A stretch of DNA of 64,000 nt from Psychrosphaera sp. B3R10 (GTDB lineage Bacteria > Pseudomonadota > Gammaproteobacteria > Enterobacterales > Alteromonadaceae), in NCBI RefSeq assembly GCF_018861025.1, contig NZ_JAHKQH010000045.1:1-64000 (forward strand), read 5' to 3'. Each line of letters begins with the position of its first letter. Positions within the stretch are counted from its first letter, which is position 1. This document shows positions 18,516 through 28,397 of this stretch, in pieces. A program made the position numbers and the translations under genes. The notes below the pieces were generated by a model. The model was not told the DNA's origin. It ran no database searches and saw nothing but the letters and a program-made list of their open reading frames with translations.

Positions 18516-19376
18516 TTATTCACTCTTCAAATAACGACTTATCTCACGATGGCGCGTTTTAACGTCATTTTCACGTGAGCGATATAAGTTTGCAAGTGCC
18601 TCGGCGATGTAAACCGAGCGATGTTTTCCGCCAGTACAGCCAATGGCAATGGTTAAATAACTGCGGTTGTTTCGTTCCAAATGTGGCAGCCACGTCGACA
18701 TAAAGTTATTAATTTGGAATACAAATTTATTAACCAATGGCTCGGCTTCTAAAAATTCTATTACGGGTAAATCTAGGCCGGTTAAAGGCCGCAGAGCAGG
18801 TTCCCAATGTGGATTTGGTAAAAAACGTGCATCAAATACAAAGTCGATATCGTTTGGTACACCATATTTGAAACCGAAAGATTCAAACGTTATTACGAGG
18901 TTTTTTTCTGATTTACCAAGAATTTTTTCGCGCACCATTTCGGTTAGTTGGTGAACGTTTAAATCTGACGTGTCGATAAACAAATCGGCACGAGTCGCAA
19001 TAGAATCAAGGAGCTTGCGTTCTTCTTGAATTGCCTCAGGTAGGCCAGACTCTTTTTTTGATAATGGGTGCAAGCGACGAGTTTCGCTATAACGACGGAT
19101 CAAAACCTCGTCTTTAGCGTCAATATACAAAACCGTTGTATTAACGTTTTTAGGTAAAAAATCGAGGTTTTCGACTAGCTCTTGCTCGGATTCTGGAATA
19201 TTCCGAACATCAATGCTAACGGCAACTTGTTCATAATTTTGACTGAGACTGTGCGATAGAGCTGGCAATAGATTTACTGGTAGGTTGTCTACACAGTAAT
19301 AACCAAGGTCTTCTAACACTCGCAGTACGACGGTCTTCCCTGAGCCTGAACGGCCACTAACAATAAAAATATGCAT
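18516..19376 (-). CDS. rapZ: RNase adapter protein RapZ
   Basis: 286 aa with P-loop GRSGSGKT (8-15) and the conserved C-terminal half (IGCTGGKHRSVYIAE). In E. coli RapZ binds the sRNAs GlmY/GlmZ and presents GlmZ to RNase E, controlling glucosamine-6-phosphate synthase; it also senses GlcN6P. It lies between ptsN and ptsO, almost abutting both, as in enterics. Whether GlmY/GlmZ exist in this organism cannot be seen here. Confidence 0.97.
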   Translation of the reverse strand: MHIFIVSGRSGSGKTVVLRVLEDLGYYCVDNLPVNLLPALSHSLSQNYEQVAVSIDVRNIPESEQELVENLDFLPKNVNTTVLYIDAKDEVLIRRYSETRRLHPLSKKESGLPEAIQEERKLLDSIATRADLFIDTSDLNVHQLTEMVREKILGKSEKNLVITFESFGFKYGVPNDIDFVFDARFLPNPHWEPALRPLTGLDLPVIEFLEAEPLVNKFVFQINNFMSTWLPHLERNNRSYLTIAIGCTGGKHRSVYIAEALANLYRSRENDVKTRHREISRYLKSE

Positions 19377-19377
19377 T

Positions 19378-19827
19378 TTAGGCGGCTTCTATTATGTTGT
19401 ATAAATCCAAATCTGTTTCTGCTCTACGAATTTTGCGTAAAACATCTTTGTTGTCAAAGGTTTTTGCTATCGATGCCAATGTTGCCAGATGAGTGTCGCA
19501 TTGATCTTCTGGTACTAACAGGGCAAAAAATATATCTACAGGTCGTTTATCAATCGCATCGTAATTCACTCCTTTGTGGGTAACTAAGAGAACTGCTACG
19601 GCTTTACTCGAATTTTTTATTCGGCCATGTGGTATCGCAATTCCGTTACCTATACCAGTGCTGCCCAACTTTTCTCTGTTCATCAAGCTCTCTAAAATAT
19701 CTATGCTAGATAAATTTGGCAGCTGCGCACTCGCAATTTCAGCTATATGTTCAAGTATTTTTTTCTTGCTTTTACAATCAGCAATAACTTTGGTGCAATC
19801 TGGTTGAAGTAATAATTTTAAATTCAT
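19378..19827 (-). CDS. ptsN: Nitrogen regulatory EIIA protein (EIIANtr)
   Basis: 149 aa EIIA fold of the fructose/mannitol type with phosphorylation site His67 in GNGIAIPHGR. It accepts phosphate from NPr and, in E. coli, regulates K+ transport and envelope stress rather than sugar uptake. The gene lies between hpf and rapZ in the rpoN cluster. Confidence 0.96.
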   Translation of the reverse strand: MNLKLLLQPDCTKVIADCKSKKKILEHIAEIASAQLPNLSSIDILESLMNREKLGSTGIGNGIAIPHGRIKNSSKAVAVLLVTHKGVNYDAIDKRPVDIFFALLVPEDQCDTHLATLASIAKTFDNKDVLRKIRRAETDLDLYNIIEAA

Positions 19828-19915
19828 GTTTGGTTAACTGCCTACCTTTTGCTTACGCCAAAAGGTGTTGTTTGTGACGCCGTCCCTAGCGTCACGTTTA
19901 TTTAGTTTAAACCCA

Positions 19916-20203
19916 TCAGTGACGGGTCAATTTCTCTTTATGTTTTATTACCTGTCGATCTAGCTTATCTATTAAACTATCAATCGCGGCATACATATCG
20001 TTATGTTCAGAAGTGGCGAACAATTCACCACCGTTTACATGTAAGGTTGCTTCAGCTATTTGACTCAGTTTTTCAACGTCTAAAATCACATGGACATTAT
20101 TGATATGGTCAAAGTGACGCTCTAATTTAGCAAATTTGTTATCTACGTATTCTTTTAATGACTCTGTTAAATCTATATGACGACAAGTTAAATTAATTTG
20201 CAT
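19916..20203 (-). CDS. hpf: Ribosome hibernation promoting factor
   Basis: Short-form HPF/YfiA family protein of 95 aa (MQINLTCRHIDLTESLKEYV start). It binds the 30S decoding region and promotes 100S dimer formation in stationary phase. The absence of a long C-terminal extension marks the short form. It sits 30 bp downstream of rpoN, the conserved position. Confidence 0.96.
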   Translation of the reverse strand: MQINLTCRHIDLTESLKEYVDNKFAKLERHFDHINNVHVILDVEKLSQIAEATLHVNGGELFATSEHNDMYAAIDSLIDKLDRQVIKHKEKLTRH

Positions 20204-20235
20204 AAAAAATTCCTTCTGTTGATATAGAGAGGTGT

Positions 20236-21726
20236 TTACACCAGTCGTTTTCGTTGGTTTGAAGGGGGAATATTCAATGATTCCCGGTATTTTGCAATAG
20301 TCCGTCTGGCAACCTGAATACCTTGGTCAGCCAGGATCTCTGCAATTTTACTATCACTGAGAGGTTTAGCCTGATTTTCCGCCGCAACTAACTTTCTGAT
20401 TAAAGCTCTAATCGCAGTGGAAGAACATTCACCACCGTTCTCTGTACTTACATGACTCGAAAAGAAGTACTTAAGTTCAAAAATTCCTCTAGGTGTGTGC
20501 ATATATTTTTGAGTCGTCACACGAGAAATTGTTGATTCATGCATGTCGACCATTTCTGCGACATCGTTCAAAACCATTGGTTTCATGGCTTCTGGGCCGT
20601 ATTCAAAAAATCCCTGCTGTTGCTGTACGATACAGTTTGATACTTTTAACAGTGTATCGTTACGACTTTCTAAACTTTTGATAAACCATTTAGCTTCTTG
20701 TAAATGGGAACGTACAAATTGCGTGTCACTGGTATTTTTTGAGGTTTTTGACAACGATGCATATTGTTCGTTTATTTTTAGTTTAGGCATGGAATTTGGA
20801 TTTAGCTCTACTAACCAACGACCTTTTTTCTTAACGACCGTTACATCGGGAATGACGTAGTCGATTTCATCTTTGATAACGACACTTGCAGGATTTGGAT
20901 TAAGTTGTTGGATGAGTTCTAGAATATCTTTCAGATCGGGTTCTTTTAACTTGGTTTTTCTAAGTAAAGTCCGGTAATCACGATTGGCCAGTAAATCGAT
21001 ATAATTGTCGATAACGTCTATGGCTTCAAATTTCCATGGCGTGTCATTTGAAAATTGTTTCAATTGCACCGACAAGCATTCTTGTAACCCTCTGCAGGCG
21101 ACGCCTACGGGGTCGAATAGTTGAATACGTTTAAGTACCGCTTCAACTTCTTCTATTTCCACATCTTCGATGTCAATGGCTTCTACGATGTCCTCAGCGG
21201 TGAGGCGTAAAAAGCCTTTTTCGTCGACGCCGTCAATAATGGCGGTCGCGATTGCAAGATCTTGTTCGGTAAACGTAGAAAGGTTTAACTGCCAGCGGAG
21301 GTGGTCTTGAATATTGTCAGTGGTTTCACCTTGATAGACTGTGTCTTCGCCTTCATATGCTGGGCCAGAGCTCGCAGGGGCGGCGCTCATGTAGTCATCC
21401 CATGTTGTATCCGTAGACATCTCTTCACTGATGGTTTCGGTTTGAAGTGCTTCAGTGGTATTTATTTCTTCCTGCGCCCAGTCGGTATCGTCGTCGGTCG
21501 TTTTGTTTTGACCTTCCGTTTCACCCAATACATCTTCTATCGATTGCTCGCTTTTTTCGTGATTTAAACTTTCGTCTTCTGCGTCCAATAGAGGATTGCT
21601 ATCCAAGGCTTCTTGAATTTCTTGGTGGAGTTCTAATGAGGATAACTGCAACAACCTTATGGCTTGTTGCAATTGTGGGGTCATTGTTAATTGCTGACCC
21701 ATTTTTAATTGAAGTGAAGGTCTCAT
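20236..21726 (-). CDS. rpoN: RNA polymerase sigma-54 factor
   Basis: 496 aa. Region I is glutamine/leucine rich ([20 protein letters not shown]), followed by an acidic region II (about 50-135), the core-binding domain, the helix-turn-helix, and the C-terminal RpoN box ARRTIAKYR. It directs transcription from -24/-12 promoters with enhancer-binding activators. It lies between lptB and hpf with a 43-bp gap from lptB, so LPS transport and sigma-54 genes are probably partly co-transcribed. Confidence 0.98.
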   Translation of the reverse strand: MRPSLQLKMGQQLTMTPQLQQAIRLLQLSSLELHQEIQEALDSNPLLDAEDESLNHEKSEQSIEDVLGETEGQNKTTDDDTDWAQEEINTTEALQTETISEEMSTDTTWDDYMSAAPASSGPAYEGEDTVYQGETTDNIQDHLRWQLNLSTFTEQDLAIATAIIDGVDEKGFLRLTAEDIVEAIDIEDVEIEEVEAVLKRIQLFDPVGVACRGLQECLSVQLKQFSNDTPWKFEAIDVIDNYIDLLANRDYRTLLRKTKLKEPDLKDILELIQQLNPNPASVVIKDEIDYVIPDVTVVKKKGRWLVELNPNSMPKLKINEQYASLSKTSKNTSDTQFVRSHLQEAKWFIKSLESRNDTLLKVSNCIVQQQQGFFEYGPEAMKPMVLNDVAEMVDMHESTISRVTTQKYMHTPRGIFELKYFFSSHVSTENGGECSSTAIRALIRKLVAAENQAKPLSDSKIAEILADQGIQVARRTIAKYRESLNIPPSNQRKRLV

Positions 21727-21769
21727 CTAATTCCAATCAGATTATACTAATTAATGGTTATACACTAAA

Positions 21770-22495
21770 TTACAAAGTGAACTGGTCACCTAAGTAAACT
21801 TTTTTCACGATTTCGCTAGCAAGGACTTCTTCTGGTGTACCTTCTGCGATTAATTCACCATGACTCACGATATAGGCTTTTTCACATACATCAAGCGTTT
21901 CACGTACATTATGGTCGGTAATTAAAACACCGATCCCTTTTGCGACGAGTTGTTGGATAATCTTTTTAATATCAATTACTGATATAGGGTCGACCCCAGC
22001 AAATGGTTCGTCAAGTAATATGATTTTAGGATCCGCAGCCAGCGCTCTTGCAATTTCTACTCGCCTACGCTCACCACCTGACAATGCCATACCTAAACTA
22101 TCGCGAATGTGTTCTATATGAAATTCACCAATAAGATCATCTAACAAATCGGCTTTTTGGTTGGCATTGATGTCCTTTCTCATTTGTAACACGGCCATGA
22201 TATTTTGGGAAACAGTAAGTTTTCTAAATATCGATGATTCCTGTGGTAAATAACCTATTCCATGACGAGCACGAACATGCATTGGTTCGTGACTTAAGTC
22301 AATATCATTAAGCGTAATGCTACCTTTGTCGTTAGGAACCAATCCAACTATCATATAAAAAGTTGTCGTTTTACCGGCACCATTTGGCCCAAGTAGTCCG
22401 ACGACTTCACCGGCATTAACTGAAATACTGACGTCTTTTACAACTTGCCTTTTGTTATACGACTTGGCGAGATGTGTTGCGATTAATTTAGTCAT
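21770..22495 (-). CDS. lptB: LPS export ABC transporter ATPase LptB
   Basis: 241 aa ABC ATPase with Walker A GPNGAGKT (36-43), Q-loop in [10 protein letters not shown], signature [15 protein letters not shown], and Walker [14 protein letters not shown]. It powers extraction of LPS from the inner membrane with LptF/LptG, which are encoded elsewhere. Identity follows from the sequence and from its place between lptA and rpoN. Confidence 0.98.
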   Translation of the reverse strand: MTKLIATHLAKSYNKRQVVKDVSISVNAGEVVGLLGPNGAGKTTTFYMIVGLVPNDKGSITLNDIDLSHEPMHVRARHGIGYLPQESSIFRKLTVSQNIMAVLQMRKDINANQKADLLDDLIGEFHIEHIRDSLGMALSGGERRRVEIARALAADPKIILLDEPFAGVDPISVIDIKKIIQQLVAKGIGVLITDHNVRETLDVCEKAYIVSHGELIAEGTPEEVLASEIVKKVYLGDQFTL

Positions 22496-22514
22496 CGAGT
22501 TATTAATTCCGTCG

Positions 22515-23006
22515 TTAGCCGTTTTTCTTTTTTGTTTTTATCGTAGTGGTAACTCGACCACCCGTTGAGGCATCGCCATCCGCTTTTACGCGCTTTTTAG
22601 CAAGGTCAAATTCGATCGAGCCACTTTGTACTTCAGAGCCACCTTGTTTAAACTTTGCGTCGCCACTTAATTTAAGGGTTTGAGTTGTAACAAAGTATTC
22701 AATCTCGTTTGCTTTTGCGGTTAAGTTACCGTTTTCTTCGTCGATTTGAGTAAATAAAGCCGGACTGCCTTTGGCAATTAATTTTTCACCGGTGCCGTCC
22801 TGGGTGTCGACAAATAGCTCATCCGCTTTAATTGATATAGGCCCCTGAGAAACAACAACATTACCTTTAAAATACATCGTATTGTTGTTGTAATTAAGAT
22901 CTTGATTGTCCGATTTTATTTTCAAATCTTCGCTGTTTGCCGAAACGGCCATACTAAATAGAGCAACCAATATTGTGGCGATATACGCGTGTCGCTTGAA
23001 TGTCAT
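22515..23006 (-). CDS. lptA: LPS transport periplasmic protein LptA
   Basis: 163 aa with a signal peptide (about 1-24) and an OstA-like beta-jellyroll, shown by repeated short strands such as [22 protein letters not shown]. It forms the periplasmic bridge carrying LPS from LptC to LptD. Its ATG overlaps the lptC stop by one base (TAATG), indicating translational coupling. Confidence 0.96.
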   Translation of the reverse strand: MTFKRHAYIATILVALFSMAVSANSEDLKIKSDNQDLNYNNNTMYFKGNVVVSQGPISIKADELFVDTQDGTGEKLIAKGSPALFTQIDEENGNLTAKANEIEYFVTTQTLKLSGDAKFKQGGSEVQSGSIEFDLAKKRVKADGDASTGGRVTTTIKTKKKNG

Positions 23007-23557
23007 TACTTGTTACCTTTAATCAGCGTTTCCACATGATGAGTTAGTGTCACCGTGCCTTCAGTTAAATTTGCAACCAAACCTTGCCCAACAATTGTCA
23101 ATTTATCACCCGTAATCGTAATCGGATTGTCTGTTGTTACCAAGTTAGAGTCTAAGTTAATTTCTAAAAAATTTGTTGTTATGGTTTGGATCAACGACTT
23201 TTCGCCAAGTTGTACCATGATGACATTTTTATCTAAGGTTAATATACCTTCTTGCATGTCGCCAATTTGTGCGGAGAGTCGCCAAAATGGTTTTTTATCT
23301 TGATAAATTATAAATTCAGGTGAAATAAAATGAGTAAGGGACAACTCTGAGAAGTGCTCCATTTTTTGTGAAAACACTTCTTGCTGCAGTTCACCATTAG
23401 AGTCAAACAACTCTTGATGCAGCAATTTAGCGGTAAATTCCGGGATCAGTTCTTCTTCAAAGTCAAAAGGCATTTGCGATTGTGGCGCGAAATTGGGCTG
23501 CCATAAAACGGCAACGATCCCCAAAAACAATATAACAACAACGCCACGGGCTAACAT
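23006..23557 (-). CDS. lptC: LPS export protein LptC
   Basis: 183 aa, with a single N-terminal membrane anchor (about 5-20) and a periplasmic jellyroll domain. It receives LPS from LptB2FG and passes it to LptA. The sequence is more divergent than its neighbours, as usual for LptC; the family and the kdsC-lptC-lptA order make the call secure. Its start shares one base with the kdsC stop. Confidence 0.95.
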   Translation of the reverse strand: MLARGVVVILFLGIVAVLWQPNFAPQSQMPFDFEEELIPEFTAKLLHQELFDSNGELQQEVFSQKMEHFSELSLTHFISPEFIIYQDKKPFWRLSAQIGDMQEGILTLDKNVIMVQLGEKSLIQTITTNFLEINLDSNLVTTDNPITITGDKLTIVGQGLVANLTEGTVTLTHHVETLIKGNK

Positions 23558-24123
23558 TATAGACTTGCTCCGGTGATATTCTCGGTAATGTACTCTTCAC
23601 CATAGTTCGCCATGATCAGTAGGTCGGTTAATTCTCTTACAGAACCTCGTCCACCATTTAATGTCGTTACTAAATGAGCAATGCTTTTGATATATGGGTG
23701 CGCGTCGCCTGTAGCGGTTGCAAGGCCAACTTTTAACATTACCGGAGCATCTGGAAAATCATCACCAATGTATGCGATTTGTTCGTCGGTTAAGTTTAAG
23801 TCTGATTTTAGTTGCTCGTAACCTTCTAGTTTTTGGTCCATACCTTGGTAAATATGTTTTACACCTAAACTGCTCATGCGAGTTTGCACAATTGTTGATT
23901 TGCGTCCCGTGATTACGGCGACTTCAACACCTGCATCTATTAAAGAACGAATGCCATAACCATCTTTGGTATTAAAGCCTTTTAATTCTTCACCACTGTT
24001 GGCTAGAATTACGGTTCCGTCTGAAAAAACGCCGTCGATATCGCATATTAATAATTTGATTTGCTGCGCGCGAGCGACAACATCATTTGGTATTGCCTGA
24101 TACCAAGTTTCATATCTGCGCAT
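23557..24123 (-). CDS. kdsC: 3-deoxy-D-manno-octulosonate 8-phosphate phosphatase
   Basis: 188 aa C0-type HAD phosphatase without a cap domain. The nucleophile motif is D28-x-D30 in LLICDIDGVFSDGT, followed by motif II VITGRKS and motif III GDDFPDAPVM. It removes phosphate from Kdo-8-P in LPS inner-core synthesis and acts as a tetramer. It directly abuts kdsD, the preceding gene in the operon. Confidence 0.97.
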   Translation of the reverse strand: MRRYETWYQAIPNDVVARAQQIKLLICDIDGVFSDGTVILANSGEELKGFNTKDGYGIRSLIDAGVEVAVITGRKSTIVQTRMSSLGVKHIYQGMDQKLEGYEQLKSDLNLTDEQIAYIGDDFPDAPVMLKVGLATATGDAHPYIKSIAHLVTTLNGGRGSVRELTDLLIMANYGEEYITENITGASL

Positions 24124-25089
24124 TTAAAGTACCCCTGCTTTTAATAAGTCGTGCATATTTATCGCGCCCACTGGGAAGTTATTATCATCGATTATAAAAA
24201 GACTGTTTATCTTTTTTTCTTCCATAATATGCAAAGTTTCAGCGGCAAGGATATTTGCGGCGCTGCAAATTGAGTTACGAGTCATATAGTTAACTATACC
24301 GGCGGACATGTCGAGCTTGTCTTGATCTAGACAACGACGCAAGTCTCCGTCGGTAAAAATACCCGCTAATTGTCCCTGGTCATTGGTGATCCCCGTCATA
24401 CCAAGTCCTTTGGCTGACATTTCGATGATCGCTTGTTTTAATGTCGCTTGGTCAGTGACCAACGGGATCCGTTTTTCAGTATGCATTACATCTTTATTAG
24501 TGAGTAATAACTTACGGCCAAGTGCTCCGCCGGGGTGACTAAGGGCAAAGTCTTCCGCGGTAAACCCACGTTCTTCTAACATTGACACGGCCAATGCATC
24601 GCCAAGAACTAAACTCGCTGTTGTCGATGCTGTTGGTGCAAGTCCGAGTGGGCAGGCTTCTTGTTTAACGCCTGCATAAAGGTGCACATCGGAATTAACG
24701 GCTAGTGTTGAGCTTGGTTTTCCAGTCATAGAGACAATTGCACAGCCAATGCGTTTTAACACCGGTAATAACGAAATGACTTCGGCTGTTTCACCACTGT
24801 TTGATAACGCTAACACTATATCGGCGTCGGTAAACATACCTAAGTCGCCATGACTTGCTTCACCGGGGTGAACATAAAAAGCTGGTGTCCCTGTGCTAGC
24901 TAATGTCGCCGCTATTTTGTTGGCTATATGACCTGACTTGCCCATTCCAGTAACAATAATTCGCCCTTTACACGCCAACATTAGTTCGCATGCATTTGCA
25001 AAATTGATGTCTATGGAATCGGAAAGTTGCTCAATAGCGGCCTTTTCAATCGCAACAACTTGTAAACCTGATTGTATTAACGAATTCAT
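24124..25089 (-). CDS. kdsD: Arabinose-5-phosphate isomerase
   Basis: 321 aa with an N-terminal SIS domain (GRIIVTGMGKSGHIANKIAATLASTGTPAFYV region; LALSNSGETAEV) and two C-terminal CBS domains (about 205-320). It converts ribulose-5-P to arabinose-5-P, the first committed step of Kdo formation. It lies between the Ca2+/Na+ antiporter gene and kdsC, as in E. coli. Confidence 0.97.
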   Translation of the reverse strand: MNSLIQSGLQVVAIEKAAIEQLSDSIDINFANACELMLACKGRIIVTGMGKSGHIANKIAATLASTGTPAFYVHPGEASHGDLGMFTDADIVLALSNSGETAEVISLLPVLKRIGCAIVSMTGKPSSTLAVNSDVHLYAGVKQEACPLGLAPTASTTASLVLGDALAVSMLEERGFTAEDFALSHPGGALGRKLLLTNKDVMHTEKRIPLVTDQATLKQAIIEMSAKGLGMTGITNDQGQLAGIFTDGDLRRCLDQDKLDMSAGIVNYMTRNSICSAANILAAETLHIMEEKKINSLFIIDDNNFPVGAINMHDLLKAGVL

Positions 25090-25103
25090 AATAACGACTT
25101 AAA

Positions 25104-26063
25104 CTAACTAAATAAGACAATTTGGTATGCAACGAACCCTACTAACAGTAAACCGCCTTCAACGCGATTAATTCTGCGAGTGCCTTTAAAGTTCATTGCC
25201 ATAAACAGTAGAGCGACTGTTGCTCCGATCATGACAAAAATATCACGGGATGCGGCGTTCGGGTCTATTTCACTCGGATGAATAAGGGCGCCAACCGATA
25301 ACACGGCTAGTATATTAAATATGTTTGAGCCGATGACATTACCAATTGCCATGTCATCTTCGCCTTTTAATACGCCGGCTACACTTGCCGCAAGCTCTGG
25401 CAAACTGGTTCCAATCGCGATAATTGTTAATCCAATAACAAGGTCGCTAATGCCAAAGAATTGAGCGATGATCACTGCAGAGTTGACTAAAAAGTGAGAG
25501 CTAAGTGGCAACATGATTAACCCAGCGATGACCCACAACACGGCATATAAGGTTGGTAAATCTGACGGGATTTCGTCGTCGTTATCGGCAAGTAAAGGGT
25601 CGTTAGGGTTCTTAGTGTGGTTAGCCAAAAAAATGAGAAAGCCAATAAACATAAAAAAGCCAACCAACAGGCCGATTCCTTCGTTAAAGCTTAAAACATT
25701 ATCAGATAAGATATACCAGGCGAGCAATGTAAATCCTAATAGAATCGGCATTTCACGATATAAGGTGGTAGAAGATACTGTCAGTGGGCGAACCATCGTT
25801 GTAATGCCAAGCACTAAAAGTATGTTTGTAATGTTAGAACCAAGTGCATTACCGACGGAGGTATCCGTCGCACCATTTAATGCCGCATTGGCTGATACCA
25901 TTATTTCAGGTGCAGATGAGCCCATTGCAACTATAGTTAAGCCGATGATCATTGGAGAAACGCCCAGATTTCTGGCTAATCCAGAAGCTCCATATACAAA
26001 TTTGTCGGCGCTCCACACGAGCACCGCAAAGGAAAGAATTAAAATTATTGAGGCAGATAACAT
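25104..26063 (-). CDS. yrbG: Calcium/sodium antiporter, YrbG family
   Basis: 319 aa member of the K+-independent CaCA exchanger family. The two inverted repeats carry MGSSAPEIMVS and GNALGSNITNILLVLG in the first half and IGTSLPELAASV and GNVIGSNIFNILAVLS in the second. About ten membrane helices are predicted by eye. Its position upstream of kdsD and divergent from mlaF matches E. coli yrbG. It is the first gene of the minus-strand cluster. Confidence 0.95.
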   Translation of the reverse strand: MLSASIILILSFAVLVWSADKFVYGASGLARNLGVSPMIIGLTIVAMGSSAPEIMVSANAALNGATDTSVGNALGSNITNILLVLGITTMVRPLTVSSTTLYREMPILLGFTLLAWYILSDNVLSFNEGIGLLVGFFMFIGFLIFLANHTKNPNDPLLADNDDEIPSDLPTLYAVLWVIAGLIMLPLSSHFLVNSAVIIAQFFGISDLVIGLTIIAIGTSLPELAASVAGVLKGEDDMAIGNVIGSNIFNILAVLSVGALIHPSEIDPNAASRDIFVMIGATVALLFMAMNFKGTRRINRVEGGLLLVGFVAYQIVLFS

Positions 26064-26155
26064 AAATTAAGTCATATCGATAAACATAGTTGCCTGATAT
26101 TGTGGCGGTTGTAGAATTATAAAGCAAAGAATTATCGTTGATTTAACGCATTTAG

Positions 26156-26183
26156 GAAACTTTTTGCGTGATTTTTCGTCAAT
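26156..26183 (+). promoter_or_regulatory. Possible sigma-E-type promoter of the mla operon
   Basis: GAAACTT-N16-TCAAT has the spacing of the sigma-E consensus (GGAACTT-N16-TCAAA/TCTGA), with one mismatch in the -35 core. The match alone is modest. Confidence 0.35.
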
Positions 26184-26186
26184 ATA

Positions 26187-26220
26187 GCTACGTTACATTT
26201 TTTAACGTTTTAGACGTAGC
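26187..26220. promoter_or_regulatory. Inverted repeat upstream of mlaF
   Basis: GCTACGT and ACGTAGC are perfect 7-bp inverted repeats separated by 20 bp of AT-rich DNA, between yrbG and mlaF. It could be an operator or a leader hairpin; no regulator can be named. Confidence 0.35.
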
Positions 26221-26269
26221 ATAATCGCTATTTAACTCATACAATGTACATCATATGGAGCCACTATTA

Positions 26270-27130
26270 ATGTCAGAATCGGAGTTGCGATTGACCTCTC
26301 AATTAGAAAACAGTGAACAACCCTCAGATTGGTTGAAATCACCACATGTTGAACTAAAAAACGTGACGTTTTCTAGAGGCGACAGATTGATCTACGACAA
26401 CATGTCTATGATCTTTCCTAAAGGTAAAGTGACCGCAATAATGGGACCGAGTGGTATAGGCAAAACAACCTTGCTGCGTTTGATTGGCGGTCAATTATAT
26501 CCTGATTCGGGTGAAATTCTTGTTAATGGTCACAATATCCCTTCTTTAAGTCGTTCGGAATTATATAAAGTTCGTGAGACAATGAGCATGTTATTTCAAA
26601 GTGGAGCGTTATTCACCGAAATGACGGTCTTTGATAATGTGGCGTTTCCAATTCGAGAACACACTAAGTTACCGGAAGACATCATCCGAACTATGGTTTT
26701 AATGAAACTTGAGGCCGTTGGTTTGCGTGGTGCTCACAGCTTGATGCCAAATGAGTTATCCGGAGGTATGGCAAGACGAGCTGCCTTGGCACGTTCAATT
26801 GCTCTGGATCCAGAATTGATAATGTACGACGAACCATTTGTAGGACAAGACCCAATATCTATGGGCGTATTGGTTCGTTTAATAAGAGATTTAAACCAGT
26901 CATTGAACTTATCAAGCATTGTGGTATCTCATGATGTAACAGAAGTGATGAGTATTGCTGATTATATTTATATCGTTGCCGATAAAAGAGTTATTGGGCA
27001 TGGAACTAAAGAGCAACTATTGGCGAGTGAGTCACCTTTGGTCCAGCAATTTTTAAGGGGTGAGTCAGATGGTCCGGTGCCATTTCATTACAACGCTCAG
27101 CCTATCAAGCAAGATTTAATGCAGGATTAA
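26270..27130 (+). CDS. mlaF: Phospholipid transport ABC ATPase MlaF
   Basis: 286 aa ABC ATPase with Walker A GPSGIGKT, signature [15 protein letters not shown], and Walker [14 protein letters not shown]. It powers the MlaFEDB inner-membrane complex that moves phospholipids to keep outer-membrane asymmetry. An ATG at 26255 is in frame, but GGAG nine bases before the ATG at 26270 favours the shorter start. It is the first gene of mlaFEDCB. Confidence 0.97.
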   Translation: MSESELRLTSQLENSEQPSDWLKSPHVELKNVTFSRGDRLIYDNMSMIFPKGKVTAIMGPSGIGKTTLLRLIGGQLYPDSGEILVNGHNIPSLSRSELYKVRETMSMLFQSGALFTEMTVFDNVAFPIREHTKLPEDIIRTMVLMKLEAVGLRGAHSLMPNELSGGMARRAALARSIALDPELIMYDEPFVGQDPISMGVLVRLIRDLNQSLNLSSIVVSHDVTEVMSIADYIYIVADKRVIGHGTKEQLLASESPLVQQFLRGESDGPVPFHYNAQPIKQDLMQD

Positions 27131-27131
27131 G

Positions 27132-27911
27132 ATGGATTGGTTGCAAAATTTAGGTAAGGGTACGTTAAGTAGTTTCGCGGCGATTGGTCGGGCGACGTAT
27201 CTTTTATTTGGTGCTTTATTTGGTGGTAAACCAAATTTCAAAAAAGCGTTTCCACTGCTAATTAAGCAAATACATGTGGTTGGCGTTCAGTCACTTGTGC
27301 TTATTTTAGTGTCAGGTTTATTTATCGGTATGGTACTCGCCTTGCAAGGCTATACTGTGTTAATTGATTACGGCGCTGAGGATAGCTTAGGTCCTATGGT
27401 GTCATTGGCACTATTAAGAGAATTAGGGCCGGTTGTTACCGCATTGCTGTTTGCTGGCCGTGCAGGTTCGGCATTAACAGCTGAAATTGGCTTGATGAAA
27501 GCAACCGAGCAGTTAACGTCGTTAGAAATGATGGCGGTTGATCCACTTCGCCGAATAGTCGCTCCACGATTTTGGGCTGGTGTGATTAGTATGCCTTTGT
27601 TGGCAATCATGTTTTCGTCGGTAGGTATTCTTGGTGGCCACATAGTTGGTGTCGAGTGGCTTGGTGTTGATCAGGGGAGCTTCTGGTCCATTATGCAAGC
27701 TAGCGTTGATTTCACAGATGACATCTTAAACGGTGTTATTAAAAGTATTGTTTTTGCGTTTGTAGTGACTTGGATTGCATTATTTAGAGGTTATGATGCA
27801 GTTCCGACGTCGGAAGGAATTAGCCAGGCGACAACACAAACTGTTGTGCAAGCGTCGTTGGCAGTATTGGGGTTGGACTTTGTTCTTACAGCCCTTATGT
27901 TTGGAAATTAA
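27132..27911 (+). CDS. mlaE: Phospholipid transport permease MlaE
   Basis: 259 aa with an N-terminal amphipathic helix and about five hydrophobic segments, typical of the MlaE/YrbE permease family ([50 protein letters not shown]). It forms the dimeric membrane channel of the Mla complex. It begins 1 bp after the mlaF stop. Confidence 0.97.
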   Translation: MDWLQNLGKGTLSSFAAIGRATYLLFGALFGGKPNFKKAFPLLIKQIHVVGVQSLVLILVSGLFIGMVLALQGYTVLIDYGAEDSLGPMVSLALLRELGPVVTALLFAGRAGSALTAEIGLMKATEQLTSLEMMAVDPLRRIVAPRFWAGVISMPLLAIMFSSVGILGGHIVGVEWLGVDQGSFWSIMQASVDFTDDILNGVIKSIVFAFVVTWIALFRGYDAVPTSEGISQATTQTVVQASLAVLGLDFVLTALMFGN

Positions 27912-27926
27912 AAGTTGGTAATTTAA

Positions 27927-28397
27927 ATGACATCTCGAAAGTTTGAAATAATGGTTGGTTTTTTTGTCGCGTTGGGTATTGCAGCTTTGATTTTCTTGGC
28001 TTTAAATGTGGCCAGCGCAGGGGTTACAGGGTCGGGTCAGACATATAATCTTTATGCAAAATTTGACAATATTGGCGGTTTGAAAGTGCGTAGCGCGGTT
28101 AAAGTTGGTGGTGTTGTTATTGGTCGAGTTGAAGAAATCACACTTGATCCTGTTGATTATGCACCAATCGCAAAACTTGCAATTGATTCACGATACAACA
28201 ACTTCCCAGACACAAGTTCGTTGTCCATTCTGACCTCTGGTTTACTCGGTGAACAGTATTTAGGATTGGAACCTGGGTTTATCGACGAAACCGTTGAAAT
28301 ATTAGGTGAGGGTGGCTTTATTGAAGATACGAAGTCAGCCTTAGTACTTGAAGAGTTAATTGGGCAATTTTTATTTAGCCAGGGTAATCATGATTAA
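27927..28397 (+). CDS. mlaD: Phospholipid transport MCE-domain protein MlaD
   Basis: 156 aa. One N-terminal transmembrane helix (about 7-29) anchors a single MCE domain (about 38-118; FDNIGGLKVRSAVKVGGVVIGRV). MlaD forms a hexameric ring on the periplasmic side that exchanges lipid with MlaC. The stop overlaps the mlaC start by 8 bp. Confidence 0.96.
   Translation: MTSRKFEIMVGFFVALGIAALIFLALNVASAGVTGSGQTYNLYAKFDNIGGLKVRSAVKVGGVVIGRVEEITLDPVDYAPIAKLAIDSRYNNFPDTSSLSILTSGLLGEQYLGLEPGFIDETVEILGEGGFIEDTKSALVLEELIGQFLFSQGNHD

Noticed and set aside
26255-26269. Upstream ATG as mlaF start
   Set aside because: The GGAG ribosome site that serves the ATG at 26270 lies immediately after this ATG, so the shorter start is favoured.
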